A DNA stretch of 64,000 nucleotides from positions 186,001 through 250,000 of the forward strand of contig NZ_JACJQN010000002.1 of assembly GCF_014696675.1 (NCBI RefSeq). Reading direction: 5' to 3'. The DNA is from Phormidium tenue FACHB-1052 (lineage in GTDB: Bacteria > Cyanobacteriota > Cyanobacteriia > Phormidesmidales > Phormidesmidaceae). Made by a program: the position numbers and the translations under genes. Below are positions 36,147 to 44,890 of the stretch, one piece after another. Position 1 is the stretch's first letter, and each line of letters begins with the position of its first letter. The notes under the pieces are model-generated. The model worked only from the letters and a program-made list of their open reading frames with translations. It searched no databases and was not told where the DNA came from.

Positions 36147-37547
36147 CTACTCCTGGCGCACCTTAAACGAGCGACCGCTCCACACTTGCTGCGCTGGATA
36201 GTAGCTAGCCACCAGGGCGATCGCCATCCACCACAGCGTACTGATTTGAGGCCGATACATCACGGTGTCGGCAATGCCCTGGCCGAGAATGCCGGTGATC
36301 GAGGCGATCGCCCCCATCAGCCAGTAGCCCTGCTGATCCTGGGTGACCCGCAGTCGCTGGAGCTGCACCCAGCCCTGGTGAAAAATCAGCAGCAGCAGCC
36401 ACAGAAACGCCGTCAATCCAATGATGCCCCCCTCCACCAGCACCTCTAAAAAGACTGAGTAGGCGCTCAAGGCGGTGTAGCGAGGTCGCTGAAAGAGGGG
36501 ATAAACCGCGTTAAAGGCGTCATTGCCGGGGCCGATGCCCAAAACGGGGCGGGCGCGAATCATGTCAATGACAGCGGCCCATACATTCATACGGAAGTTG
36601 TTGCTGCTGTCGGCCCGACCGACAAAGATACTCAACACCCGCGCCCGCAGCGAATCAACCGAGATTACCCCTGCTATGACTACCGCCGCTGCTCCACCCA
36701 GCAACAGCGGCAGCGCCCAACGCTTCCAAAAAGGCGAAAACCAAACACTCCAGTACTGCACCACCAGTGTCATCAGCACAAAGCCCGCAATCAAAAAGCC
36801 AATCCAGCCGCCGCGGCTGAGGGTCAAAATCAGGCATAGCGTGTTGACCAGGGTAGCCAAGATAGCTAGCCCCTTTGGCACCCAGCGCGGCCAAGCAAAC
36901 ACTGCCGCCGCGCTCAACATCACCCCTGGAATCAGGTAGCCCGCCAACAGGTTAGGATTGCCCAAAAAGCTGTAAACCCTGGTCACATCGGCTACTGCCG
37001 AGTTGCTGTCTACCCAGGTGGCTAAAGCGGTCGCCCCAAAGAAATATTGCCGCAGGCCATATATCGATACGGGCAGAGTGGTCAAAATGTAGGCCAAAAT
37101 CAGCAGGCCCCTGGCCCGGGGCTGTCGCGCTACCCGCGCAATCAGCAAAAACAGCAAGATATTCAGCGTCAGCTTGATCAGTCCGCTGACAGCCGCCCCC
37201 CGCACGGGCGAAAAAGCCGTGGCCAGCACCATTACTCCCCAGTAGACCGCCACCGTCAAGTGAACGGGCGACAGGCCCGCCCCGGCTTCATCGGTGAGGG
37301 TAAGCAAGGCCCACAGGGCCGCCGCCGCTAACAGCAGTACCCCAATCAGCGTAGTCGAGACGTAGGGGGCCAGGGCAAACAGCAGCACCACAATAGCTAG
37401 GCCAATCCAGTCGCCCCAGCGCAGCAGCCAACTATCCTGCCGCCACCGCCGCAGCGGGGCCAGCAGCCGGTGGATCAGGCTGGCATCGCGCCACTGTTCT
37501 AGGGCAAAACCAGAGAGGGTGAGCTGTTGCCAAAAGTCAGTCAGCAT
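36147..37547 (-). CDS. ictB: IctB-type membrane protein (O-antigen ligase family)
   Basis: A 466-residue integral membrane protein from the ATG at 37547, which matches the start of known IctB proteins (LTDFWQQLTLSGFALEQWRD); a longer upstream frame is not family-like. About ten to twelve helices are visible, with the Wzy_C-type region SVDSLRARVLSIFVGRADSSN and GIGPGNDAFNAVYPLFQRPRY in a large extramembrane loop. IctB was proposed as a bicarbonate transporter component, but the same family includes polysaccharide ligases and polymerases; function is unsettled. Here it is far from the EPS genes of 1-3.4 kb. Confidence 0.85.
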   Translation of the reverse strand: MLTDFWQQLTLSGFALEQWRDASLIHRLLAPLRRWRQDSWLLRWGDWIGLAIVVLLFALAPYVSTTLIGVLLLAAAALWALLTLTDEAGAGLSPVHLTVAVYWGVMVLATAFSPVRGAAVSGLIKLTLNILLFLLIARVARQPRARGLLILAYILTTLPVSIYGLRQYFFGATALATWVDSNSAVADVTRVYSFLGNPNLLAGYLIPGVMLSAAAVFAWPRWVPKGLAILATLVNTLCLILTLSRGGWIGFLIAGFVLMTLVVQYWSVWFSPFWKRWALPLLLGGAAAVVIAGVISVDSLRARVLSIFVGRADSSNNFRMNVWAAVIDMIRARPVLGIGPGNDAFNAVYPLFQRPRYTALSAYSVFLEVLVEGGIIGLTAFLWLLLLIFHQGWVQLQRLRVTQDQQGYWLMGAIASITGILGQGIADTVMYRPQISTLWWMAIALVASYYPAQQVWSGRSFKVRQE

Positions 37548-37643
37548 TAATATCGAGGGGCGATCGCCGATAAAATCCCTCCCATCATGCCAAGCTTTGA
37601 CCGAGTTGAAGCAATCGATTAATTTCTTTTGGCAGTGAAAACT

Positions 37644-37695
37644 GGGTATAGGGTTCAAGGTATAGGGTTAGAATGCCGCCTTGAACCCTATACCC
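37644..37695. repeat. Perfect 17-bp inverted repeat
   Basis: The arms GGGTATAGGGTTCAAGG (37644-37660) and CCTTGAACCCTATACCC (37679-37695) are exact complements with an 18-nt loop. A second TATAGGGTT lies in the loop, and the right arm is followed by two more copies of TGAACCC. It sits between ictB and the transaldolase gene and may be a mobile or regulatory repeat. Confidence 0.85.
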
Positions 37696-37870
37696 TGAAC
37701 CCTGAACCTTTAAGAAACCGTTAGGAATAGGGGATCGTTTGGAGGGCACACAATGTTTTGTAACTGCCCTGTAGCTTTAACTAAGGGTTAATGCCCGGCT
37801 CAGAATCCCCTGTTTACAATGGGGATAAAACCAGAAATCCCCTTTTGCCCCCAAATTTCAGGAGAAACCC

Positions 37871-39058
37871 ATGGCCAGCCTCTTAGAGCAGCTTCGGCAA
37901 ATGACCGTTGTTGTCGCCGACACCGGAGACATCCAAGCCATTGAGAAATTTACCCCTCGCGACGCCACCACCAACCCTTCACTGATTACGGCGGCGGCGC
38001 AGATGCCCCAGTACCAAGCCATTGTCGATGACACCCTGCTCAAGGCAAAGGCAGATGCCGGAGAGGGAGCGTCGGATAAAGACGTGGCTAACTTGGCCTT
38101 TAATCGCCTAGCGGTTGCCTTTGGCCACAAGATTTTGGGCATTATCCCTGGCCGGGTTTCTACCGAGGTCGATGCTCGGCTCTCCTACGACACCGAAGCC
38201 ACGGTGTCCACCGCCCGCGATATCATCGCCCAATACGACAAGCTCGGCATTACCCCTGAGCGCGTGCTGATCAAGATTGCCTCCACCTGGGAGGGCATCA
38301 AGGCGGCTGAGATTCTTGAGAAAGAGGGGATTCACTGCAACCTCACCCTGCTGTTTGGCATTCACCAGGCGATCGCATGTGCCGAGGCGGGCACCACCCT
38401 AATTTCTCCGTTTGTGGGTCGCATCCTTGACTGGTACAAAAAAGACACCGGTCGCGAAGAGTACCCCGCCCCCGAAGATCCCGGCGTGCTCTCGGTCACC
38501 GAGATCTACAACTACTACAAGAAATTTGGCTACAAGACTGAGGTGATGGGGGCCAGCTTCCGCAACGTGGGCGAAATCACCGAGCTGGCGGGCTGTGACC
38601 TGCTGACCATCTCGCCGCAGTTGCTGGCCAAGCTCGACGAGACCCAGGCCGACCTGCCCCGCAAGCTTGACCCCGACAAGGCCGCATCACTGGACATTGA
38701 GCAGAGCTCCATTGATGAAGCGACTTTCCGAGCGATGCATGAGAGCGATCGCATGGCCACCGAAAAGCTCGACGAAGGCATCAAAGGGTTTAGCAAGGCC
38801 CTCGAAACCCTAGAGGGCTTACTTGCCAACCGTTTGACCCAGCTCACCGAGAGCACCGGCACGACCTCTACCGCTCGAGATGACCAGTTTGACCTGTTTA
38901 GAGCCTATGACTTAGACGGTGACGGCTTTATTACTCGGGAAGAATGGCTCGGCACCGATGCCGCCTTCGATGCCCTTGACCTTGACCACGACGGCAAGCT
39001 TTCCTCCTCGGAGATTGTGGCCGGACTGGGGCCTGCCTTTGAGGTTGCTTCGGTCTAA
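37871..39058 (+). CDS. tal: Transaldolase with C-terminal EF-hand
   Basis: Transfers dihydroxyacetone units in the pentose phosphate pathway. The 395-residue product has a complete transaldolase barrel (about 5-330) with [12 protein letters not shown], the Schiff-base lysine in [17 protein letters not shown] and [11 protein letters not shown]. After a linker, residues about 345-390 form an EF-hand pair: [13 protein letters not shown] and [13 protein letters not shown], both with canonical DxDxDG-type loops. This fusion is characteristic of cyanobacterial transaldolases. It suggests Ca2+ sensitivity (inference). An SD-like GGAG lies 5 bp before the ATG. Confidence 0.94.
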   Translation: MASLLEQLRQMTVVVADTGDIQAIEKFTPRDATTNPSLITAAAQMPQYQAIVDDTLLKAKADAGEGASDKDVANLAFNRLAVAFGHKILGIIPGRVSTEVDARLSYDTEATVSTARDIIAQYDKLGITPERVLIKIASTWEGIKAAEILEKEGIHCNLTLLFGIHQAIACAEAGTTLISPFVGRILDWYKKDTGREEYPAPEDPGVLSVTEIYNYYKKFGYKTEVMGASFRNVGEITELAGCDLLTISPQLLAKLDETQADLPRKLDPDKAASLDIEQSSIDEATFRAMHESDRMATEKLDEGIKGFSKALETLEGLLANRLTQLTESTGTTSTARDDQFDLFRAYDLDGDGFITREEWLGTDAAFDALDLDHDGKLSSSEIVAGLGPAFEVASV

Positions 39059-39423
39059 CTTTTGGGAATTGAAATAATCCCGTGAGAATCCGAGGTTTTC
39101 TCGTCGTCGATACGGGCATGAGAAAATCTGAGCTGGTTAGCGATCGCCAGCTGAGCCCAACTGTCGGGTTCGGCTGGCGATTGCTTTGACCAGTTGCCTA
39201 GCCCAATATTGCCGGGCTGGGCTGAGTGGCTCTGCCAGAGTGTTTCCGCGAAACCGTATTGAGCGCTACAGCTTGCCGCGCCCCTACCCCAGTATTGGTT
39301 AGAGCTACTGGGCTGCTCTCTACCCCTGAGAGAAGGCCCTGCCCCATTCCTATTGCTGTGCTGACTGGCCACCCGGGCACCCTGTAGAGATGACCCCCAA
39401 CCTGGATTTTTAGGAGACCCTTA
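39059..39423. other. Intergenic region, 365 bp
   Basis: Contains the hairpin terminator described at 39143-39181 and then about 240 bp leading to the ATP-grasp gene. A minus-strand ORF of about 100 codons here lacks support from family, start or codon use. No RNA gene was recognised. Confidence 0.4.
39143..39181 (+). terminator. Hairpin terminator of the transaldolase gene
   Basis: ATCGCCAGC (39143-39151) pairs with GCTGGCGAT (39173-39181), with a partial inner stem GAGCCC/GGGTTC. TTGCTTTG follows. It starts 84 bp after the transaldolase stop. Confidence 0.55.
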
Positions 39424-40905
39424 GTGCTATTTGACGCCTACGACCCCGGCGACTTTTTTGACGAACTGTTTTTAAGCCAGGGCCAGCCTCGCCCCGAAGC
39501 CGAGCTGCTGGTGCGGCGGGTCAACGCCATGTCGTTGGTAGAGCTACAGCAGCGGCAAAAAGCAGTGCAAAACGCTTTATTTAAGCTAGGTGTCACCTTT
39601 AATGTCTACAACGACAACCAGGGCACCGAGCGCATCTTTCCCTTCGATGTGATTCCGCGCATCGTGCCGGGGCACGAATGGGAATGGATTGAAAAGGGCC
39701 TCAAGCAACGGATCTACGCGATCAACTGCTTTATCCACGACGTTTACAACGATCAGAAGATTCTCAACGATGGCGTGATTCCGCGCCATGTGGTGGAGTC
39801 GGCCCCTGGATTTCTCAAACCCTGCATGGGCCTCAACCCACCCAATAATATCTGGTGCCACATCACCGGCACTGACCTGGTGCGCGACAAAGACGGCACC
39901 TGGTACGTGCTTGAAGACAACATGCGCTGCCCCTCGGGCGTCTCCTACGTGCTCGAAAACCGGCGGGTGATGAAAAACACCTTTCCCCACCTGTTTGCGG
40001 CGATGGATATTGCGGCGGTGGACGACTACGCTAGCCAGCTGCTCGAAACCCTGTTGAACCTGGTGCCCGAGACGCTGATTAACCCTCGGGTGGCGGTGCT
40101 TTCTCCCGGCATGTACAACTCGGCCTACTTTGAGCATTCCTTTTTGGCCCAGCAGATGGGGGCCGAACTGGTGGAAGGACGCGACCTGGTAGTGTCGGAC
40201 GGCTACCTGAAAATGCGCACCACTAAGGGTCTGGAGCGGGTCGACGTGGTGTATCGCCGCATCGACGATGACTTTATCGATCCCCTGGCCTTTCGGCCTG
40301 ACTCGCTGCTGGGGGTACCGGGGCTGATGGAGGTGTATCGGTCTGGGCGGGTGGCCTTGGCTAACGCCCTGGGGACTGGGGTAGCTGACGACAAGCTGGT
40401 CTATGCCTATGTGCCCGAGATGATTCGCTACTACCTCGATGAAGACCAGCTGATTCCTAACGTGCCGACCTATCTGTGCGAAGACGCTACCCAGCAGGCT
40501 CACGTTCTCGATAATTTAGACCAGCTAGTGGTGAAGGCCACCAATGCTTCTGGCGGCTATGGCATGTTGGTTGGCCCCCACGCCAGCGCTGAGGAGCGGG
40601 CTGAGTTTGGCGATCGCATTCGCGCCAACCCCCGAGGCTATATCGCTCAACCCACCCTCTGCCTCTCGCGGGTACCTACCCTGATTGACGGCAGCTTTGA
40701 GGGCTGCCACGTCGATCTCCGGCCCTACATTCTCTACGGCCAGGACATCTACGTAAACCCCGGTGGTCTCACCCGAGTCGCCCTACAGCGCGGCTCTCTA
40801 GTAGTCAATTCTTCCCAGGGCGGCGGTAGCAAAGATACCTGGGTGGTGAAATCCATTGATCCTAACGCCAAATTGCCCATCCAGCTCGGAGGAGTGCCTG
40901 TGTAG
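39424..40905 (+). CDS. Circularly permuted type 2 ATP-grasp protein
   Basis: A 493-residue protein of the DUF404/DUF407 (CP_ATPgrasp_2) family. It starts with GTG at 39424, with GGAGA ahead. Typical motifs are QRIYAINCFIHDVYNDQKIL, NNIWCHITGTDLVRDKDGTW, LEDNMRCPSGVSYVLENRR, VKATNASGGYGMLVGPHA (glycine-rich ATP-binding loop), and VDLRPYILYGQDIYVNPGGLTRVAL in the nucleotide site. The family is thought to make amide or peptide bonds, substrate unknown. It is followed 92 bp later by the alpha-E gene, a pairing conserved in bacteria. Confidence 0.93.
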   Translation: MLFDAYDPGDFFDELFLSQGQPRPEAELLVRRVNAMSLVELQQRQKAVQNALFKLGVTFNVYNDNQGTERIFPFDVIPRIVPGHEWEWIEKGLKQRIYAINCFIHDVYNDQKILNDGVIPRHVVESAPGFLKPCMGLNPPNNIWCHITGTDLVRDKDGTWYVLEDNMRCPSGVSYVLENRRVMKNTFPHLFAAMDIAAVDDYASQLLETLLNLVPETLINPRVAVLSPGMYNSAYFEHSFLAQQMGAELVEGRDLVVSDGYLKMRTTKGLERVDVVYRRIDDDFIDPLAFRPDSLLGVPGLMEVYRSGRVALANALGTGVADDKLVYAYVPEMIRYYLDEDQLIPNVPTYLCEDATQQAHVLDNLDQLVVKATNASGGYGMLVGPHASAEERAEFGDRIRANPRGYIAQPTLCLSRVPTLIDGSFEGCHVDLRPYILYGQDIYVNPGGLTRVALQRGSLVVNSSQGGGSKDTWVVKSIDPNAKLPIQLGGVPV

Positions 40906-40943
40906 GCGAGTGAAGACGTAGAAGAGCCTCACGCCTAAACCCC

Positions 40944-40987
40944 CTACCCTCCCACTCCCTACCCCCTACCCTCCCACTCCCTACCCC
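40944..40987. repeat. Tandem 22-bp pyrimidine-rich direct repeat (2 copies)
   Basis: CTACCCTCCCACTCCCTACCCC at 40944-40965 is repeated exactly at 40966-40987 in the spacer between the ATP-grasp and alpha-E genes. The 11-mer CCCTCCCACTC is also present, on the minus strand, inside the phosphotransferase gene at 62264-62294. Confidence 0.9.
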
Positions 40988-40997
40988 CCTCACCCCC

Positions 40998-41954
40998 ATG
41001 CTCAGCCGCGTCGCCGATTCGATCTACTGGCTAAACCGCTACGTGGAGCGGGCCGAAAACGTGGCCCGCTTTGTGGACGTAAATCTGAACCTGCTGCTGG
41101 ATGCTCCTCCTGGCATGGAGCAACAGTGGGAGCCTCTGGTCAGAACTACCGGTGATCAGGCGTTGTTTAAGGCCCGCTATGAAGATGCCTCGGCGGAGAA
41201 TATTCTAAGATTTCTCACTTTCGATCGCGAGTACCCCAACTCGATCATCTCCTGCCTCAGGTCGGCTAGGGAAAACGCGCGATCGGTGCGCGAGATAATT
41301 TCTTCAGAAATGTGGGAGCAGGTAAACTCGTTTTACCTAATGGTGAATGAGGCCGCCGATGGCGGGCTGCTGTCAGAGCTGCACAACTTTTTTCCGGAAG
41401 TCAAGATGGCCAGTCACCTGTTCGCTGGGGTGATGGATGCCACCATGGCCCACACCGAGGGCTGGCATTTTGGTCAACTGGGGCGACTGCTGGAGCGGGC
41501 CGACAAAACCGCTCGCATTCTCGATGTGAAGTACTACATTTTGCTGCCCTCGGTGACCGACGTGGGCTCGCCCCTAGATGACTTGCAGTGGATTGCCCTG
41601 CTGAAGTCGGCCAGCGCCTACGAGATGTACCGCAAATGCCAGTACCGCATTACCCCGCGCGGGGTGACGGAGTTTTTGATTCTCAATCGGGAGTTTCCCC
41701 GCTCCATTCAGTTTTGCCTGATCGAGGCGGAGCGATCGCTCCATCAGATCTCCGGCACCTCAATGGGTACCTGGCGCACTGGCAGCGATCGTGCCCTTGG
41801 CCGCCTGCGCTCTGAACTTGACTACCTCACCATTGACGAAATCACCCAGCGGGGCCTGCACGAGTTTCTTGACGATCTGCAAACCCGGCTCAACACCGTC
41901 GGCGAGCAAGTATTCTCTGACTTTTTTGCCCTAAAGCCAGCTTCACTGCCCTAG
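40998..41954 (+). CDS. Alpha-E domain protein (DUF403)
   Basis: A 318-residue helical protein of the alpha-E family. It opens MLSRVADSIYWLNRYVERAENVARFVDVNLNL in pieces and contains SARENARSVREIISSEMWEQVNSFY and EGWHFGQLGRLLERADKTARILDVKYY. The family has no known catalytic function and always sits next to circularly permuted ATP-grasp proteins, with which it is thought to act. Its stop overlaps the convergent zinc-ribbon gene stop by 4 bp. Confidence 0.92.
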   Translation: MLSRVADSIYWLNRYVERAENVARFVDVNLNLLLDAPPGMEQQWEPLVRTTGDQALFKARYEDASAENILRFLTFDREYPNSIISCLRSARENARSVREIISSEMWEQVNSFYLMVNEAADGGLLSELHNFFPEVKMASHLFAGVMDATMAHTEGWHFGQLGRLLERADKTARILDVKYYILLPSVTDVGSPLDDLQWIALLKSASAYEMYRKCQYRITPRGVTEFLILNREFPRSIQFCLIEAERSLHQISGTSMGTWRTGSDRALGRLRSELDYLTIDEITQRGLHEFLDDLQTRLNTVGEQVFSDFFALKPASLP

Positions 41955-42304
41955 CGCACTATCACCAGCAGCAGGCTCAGCAACAGTAGCCCGCCCAGTG
42001 CCATGAGCCCCGGATGGTTGCGCAGCCAAAACTTTATTTGCTGACCGAACGCAGGGGCGGGCAGCGCCAGATCTTCAGCCGGCTTGACCGAGCGATAGAG
42101 GGTGCAGGTTGTGGCCTGGGGGCGTTGGGGAAAGTTGCAGGTGTCGTCGGCGTCGTAGAGGCAGGTGGTGCAGAGAGCCTCATCCCCCTGGGTGCGGTGC
42201 AGCGTCATACCGGGGTGGCCGTGGGCCTTGAGCGTCAGATGGCAACGGGGGCACTGAATTGTGGTGGGTTCGATCGGGGCTTGGCAGCGGGGGCACGAAA
42301 GCAT
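41951..42304 (-). CDS. Zinc-ribbon membrane protein
   Basis: A 117-residue protein with two CPRC motifs at the N-terminus (CPRCQAP at about 4-10, CPRCHL at about 18-23), a zinc-ribbon arrangement. A second cysteine cluster follows: CTTCLYDADDTCNFPQRPQATTCTLY. One C-terminal helix (LMALGGLLLLSLLLVIV) anchors it. It is likely metal-binding; role unknown. It is the last gene of a four-gene minus cluster after the kinase-like gene, 43 bp away. Confidence 0.72.
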   Translation of the reverse strand: MLSCPRCQAPIEPTTIQCPRCHLTLKAHGHPGMTLHRTQGDEALCTTCLYDADDTCNFPQRPQATTCTLYRSVKPAEDLALPAPAFGQQIKFWLRNHPGLMALGGLLLLSLLLVIVR

Positions 42305-42347
42305 AGCAACGGCGGCAACATCATACCGTCAACAACATGGCCGTATG

Positions 42348-43007
42348 CTAGCGCAGGCCAACGCCGATAAGGCGGCGAAACAGGCGGTACCCAACCCGCA
42401 CCCAGTCCAACATAAAGTAGGGCATTCGCAGGCCCAGGGGGCGAAAAAAAGGCCGATAGATCCACCAGTAGGCCCGTTTGACGTCCTGCCAAGCGCGATC
42501 AGGTGCTAAATTCAAGAAATCTGACACATCAACTACCACCCCGCGCCCTTCGTGCTGCATTACGTTGCGCCCGTGGACGTCGTGGGGAAACAGCCCTCGC
42601 TGGCGGGCGTAGGCTAAGGCGGCATCGATGTCTCGAATTACCTGGGGCGGAATGTCAAGGCCCCGGTGCAGTGAGTCGTATAGGTTCACTCCGGGCAGTC
42701 GCCTCAAAATTAAAAAGGGAGTTTCACTGAAGTAGCACTGCGAAAAGGCAGGATGCTCGCCCAGACGGCGATAGACGTCCACCTCGGCCTCAATGCCCGG
42801 TCGGCCCGGAGCATAGACTTTGACGACCTGATTGGGATGGTCGGGGTGGGCAAAAACGGCAGCATAGTTGCCAGTTCCTAGACAGCTCCAGGGTGCTGGC
42901 AGCCGACGCACTACGACCGGATCGCAGGGGTCGATACTCTCTAGGTGTAAGTTTGGCAGTAGCTCTTCGCGAACGCGATTTACTAGCGCCTGAATCGGAT
43001 CCAGCAT
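42348..43007 (-). CDS. Protein-kinase-like protein
   Basis: The 219-residue protein has a compact kinase fold. A glycine-containing loop is LGTGNYAAVFAHPDHPNQVVKVYAPG (about 43-68, lysine in VVKVY). LRRLPGVNLYDSL is the hinge region. The catalytic loop is FPHDVHGRNVM (about 138-149, with Asp and Asn in place), and VVVDVSDFLN stands where DFG is normally found, with DVSD instead. It may be an active small kinase or an aminoglycoside-phosphotransferase-like enzyme. The target is unknown. In a cluster with TPR, TIGR03792 and zinc-ribbon genes. Confidence 0.75.
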   Translation of the reverse strand: MLDPIQALVNRVREELLPNLHLESIDPCDPVVVRRLPAPWSCLGTGNYAAVFAHPDHPNQVVKVYAPGRPGIEAEVDVYRRLGEHPAFSQCYFSETPFLILRRLPGVNLYDSLHRGLDIPPQVIRDIDAALAYARQRGLFPHDVHGRNVMQHEGRGVVVDVSDFLNLAPDRAWQDVKRAYWWIYRPFFRPLGLRMPYFMLDWVRVGYRLFRRLIGVGLR

Positions 43008-43028
43008 GAGGTGAAATAAATTTGCCAG

Positions 43029-43337
43029 TTAGGGGGAAGGGTAGCGCCGCACCTGGTATTCGCGGGCATCGATCATGCGGTAGGAGAAATTTACGGCGGC
43101 GTCAAACTGCTTTTCGATCGCCTCTAAATCGGCTTGAGGAATGGCCTTCCACTGCTCGCGAGTTTGCCAGCGCACGACATATACTACCTGGTCAAGCAAA
43201 TCGGGCGAAATCCACACTTCCTTGGAGATAAAGCCGGGATACTGGCTCAGGGCAGTCGTCCAAATCTCGTTGTCGAGGCGAACAAAAGTTTCACGGTTTT
43301 CGGGATCGACCGCAAAGGTGAGCCATTCAATCACCAT
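43029..43337 (-). CDS. TIGR03792-family protein (ABM-like fold)
   Basis: A 102-residue protein of a cyanobacterial family related to antibiotic-biosynthesis monooxygenase-like dimeric alpha-beta barrels. It begins MVIEWLTFAVDPENRETFV, with SQYPGFISKEVWIS and VVYVVRWQTREQWKAIP in the next strands. The role is unknown. Its ATG overlaps the stop codon of the upstream TPR gene by one base, so the two are translationally coupled. The kinase-like gene follows 21 bp later. Confidence 0.8.
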   Translation of the reverse strand: MVIEWLTFAVDPENRETFVRLDNEIWTTALSQYPGFISKEVWISPDLLDQVVYVVRWQTREQWKAIPQADLEAIEKQFDAAVNFSYRMIDAREYQVRRYPSP

Positions 43338-44593
43338 CAGGATGCTTCCTCCATCAGACGTGCAATCCGTTCTTCAAAGTAAGCCTGCTGGGCACCGAGC
43401 ACCCGCGCCAGCACCAGCCCTTCTCGATAGGCAGCCAGGGCCGATGGGGTGGCCCCTAGCTGCTCGTGCACCTGGCCTAGCTGGTCGTAGGCGGCCATCA
43501 TGCCGTAGGCGCTGTGGGCCTGCTGCTCTACTAACAAGAGCTGTTCATAGAGGTAGCCTACATCGGTCCAGCGGCCAAGGGTTTTGTAGATCTCGGCCAG
43601 GTCGTTAATGGCGATCGCGGCAACTTCGAGCTGCTGCTGCTCGATCGCATTGGTGTAGGCAATTTGGTACTGGCGGGAGGCGGTGTCGAGATCGCCTAGG
43701 GCGCGGTAGTTGTTGGCCACTTGGTGCTGGAGGGGCGCAATTTGCGGCCAGAGGGTTTCGTCGCTTTGGTATAGGGTGAGCAGGCGCTGCTGTAGGGCGA
43801 TCGCTCCAGCAAAATCCTGGGCCTGCTCCAGATTTTTGGCCTGGAGTCCCAGGTAGCGAATCTCGTCCTCGAGGTTGCCGGCGGTTTGAGCCAGGACGAC
43901 CAGCTCACCATAAACCTGGGCCGCCTCAGGGAAATAAAACCAATCGGCCCGTAGCACCGCCAGAGCATCGAGCTGGCGGCGCTGCTCAGCGCCATTGCCC
44001 TCAACCACAGCAGCATCGGCCAGGTCGCGGCGAATTTCGGCGGCGGCATCGACAGCCCCCAGTATCTCGTAGGTGGCGGCCATGCCTTCAAGACGCTCGC
44101 TGTCGTTCGGCAGCGCCAGGTCGGCGCGAATCTCGTCGAGGCGCACGGCGTAGAGCTGTAGGTCAGGAGTGGCGTTGCGATCGCGCAGCACCTGTCCGAC
44201 CCGCTCAATGGCGGCGAGCTCGGCGTCAATGCCCAGCAGGCGGCGCAGACGAATCTCCCGTCGCCAGAGCAGACGAGCCGCCTCTAACTCTCCCGCTGCG
44301 TCTAGGGCGACGGCCTCTAGGGCCAGCTGGTCAAGCTCTTGCTCCAGGGCGTAGAGCTCCAGCGGGCTAAGGGGGCGAGGCACCGTGGGCCTCGGCGGCA
44401 GCAGCGGGTCGAGGGGGTTGTCTTGCAGCGGGTCGGCCAGAAAAGGAAAACGAATTTCCGGGCGCAGCGCCTGGGCCAGCGCCAGCGGGGTAGTGCCAAG
44501 GGTGAGGGCGATCGCCACAGAAAGACTGCCCAATAAGCGACTGAGCGGCCTGTCGATCGGTAAAAAACGAGGTGCAAAAAACTGGCGAGGCAA
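43337..44593 (-). CDS. Tetratricopeptide-repeat protein
   Basis: A 418-residue protein with an N-terminal membrane or signal segment (LLGSLSVAIALTLGTTPLALAQ, about 20-42), a proline-rich linker (LPPRPTVPRPLSPLE), then helical TPR-like repeats to the end. Repeat-like units of about 34-40 residues include VANNYRALGDLDTASRQYQIAYTNAIEQQQ, ALAAYREGLVLARVLG and IALQQRLLTLYQSDE. It probably acts as a periplasmic or lumenal scaffold. It is the first gene of the minus cluster and is divergent from hemC. Confidence 0.82.
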   Translation of the reverse strand: MPRQFFAPRFLPIDRPLSRLLGSLSVAIALTLGTTPLALAQALRPEIRFPFLADPLQDNPLDPLLPPRPTVPRPLSPLELYALEQELDQLALEAVALDAAGELEAARLLWRREIRLRRLLGIDAELAAIERVGQVLRDRNATPDLQLYAVRLDEIRADLALPNDSERLEGMAATYEILGAVDAAAEIRRDLADAAVVEGNGAEQRRQLDALAVLRADWFYFPEAAQVYGELVVLAQTAGNLEDEIRYLGLQAKNLEQAQDFAGAIALQQRLLTLYQSDETLWPQIAPLQHQVANNYRALGDLDTASRQYQIAYTNAIEQQQLEVAAIAINDLAEIYKTLGRWTDVGYLYEQLLLVEQQAHSAYGMMAAYDQLGQVHEQLGATPSALAAYREGLVLARVLGAQQAYFEERIARLMEEAS

Positions 44594-44890
44594 CGGTTTT
44601 TCCCAAGCTGCTCACCCATCATAAACGCCGTCAACCCCCTAATGTGACAACCCCGTAACATCTCTAGAAGGCTCACCCTAGAGGGAGCCGCATCCTGTAA
44701 TCTGAAGATTCGGTAGCGATTTAACCGCCCTACCCATAGCGCTGCCCAAACGGTCGAAGACCGGTTGCCTCGTCCGTCGATCGGGATGGCTGTTTGGCCC
44801 ACAATTGCCTAAGCCGATCTCCCCAGGATCCTGACGTAAATGGCGGTTGTTGTAGCGCCGTTACTAACCCTTTGCAAGCTTTTTTAGACC

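Noticed and set aside
36655-36939. Antisense and shadow ORFs inside ictB
   Set aside because: They overlap a conserved membrane gene and have no own signals.
39586-40503. A 305-residue minus-strand ORF inside the ATP-grasp gene
   Set aside because: Antisense to a well-conserved gene, His-rich by complementarity, no family features.
40944-40987. Origin- or iteron-like repeat
   Set aside because: Only two copies, no DnaA boxes and no replication gene nearby; treated as a simple tandem repeat.
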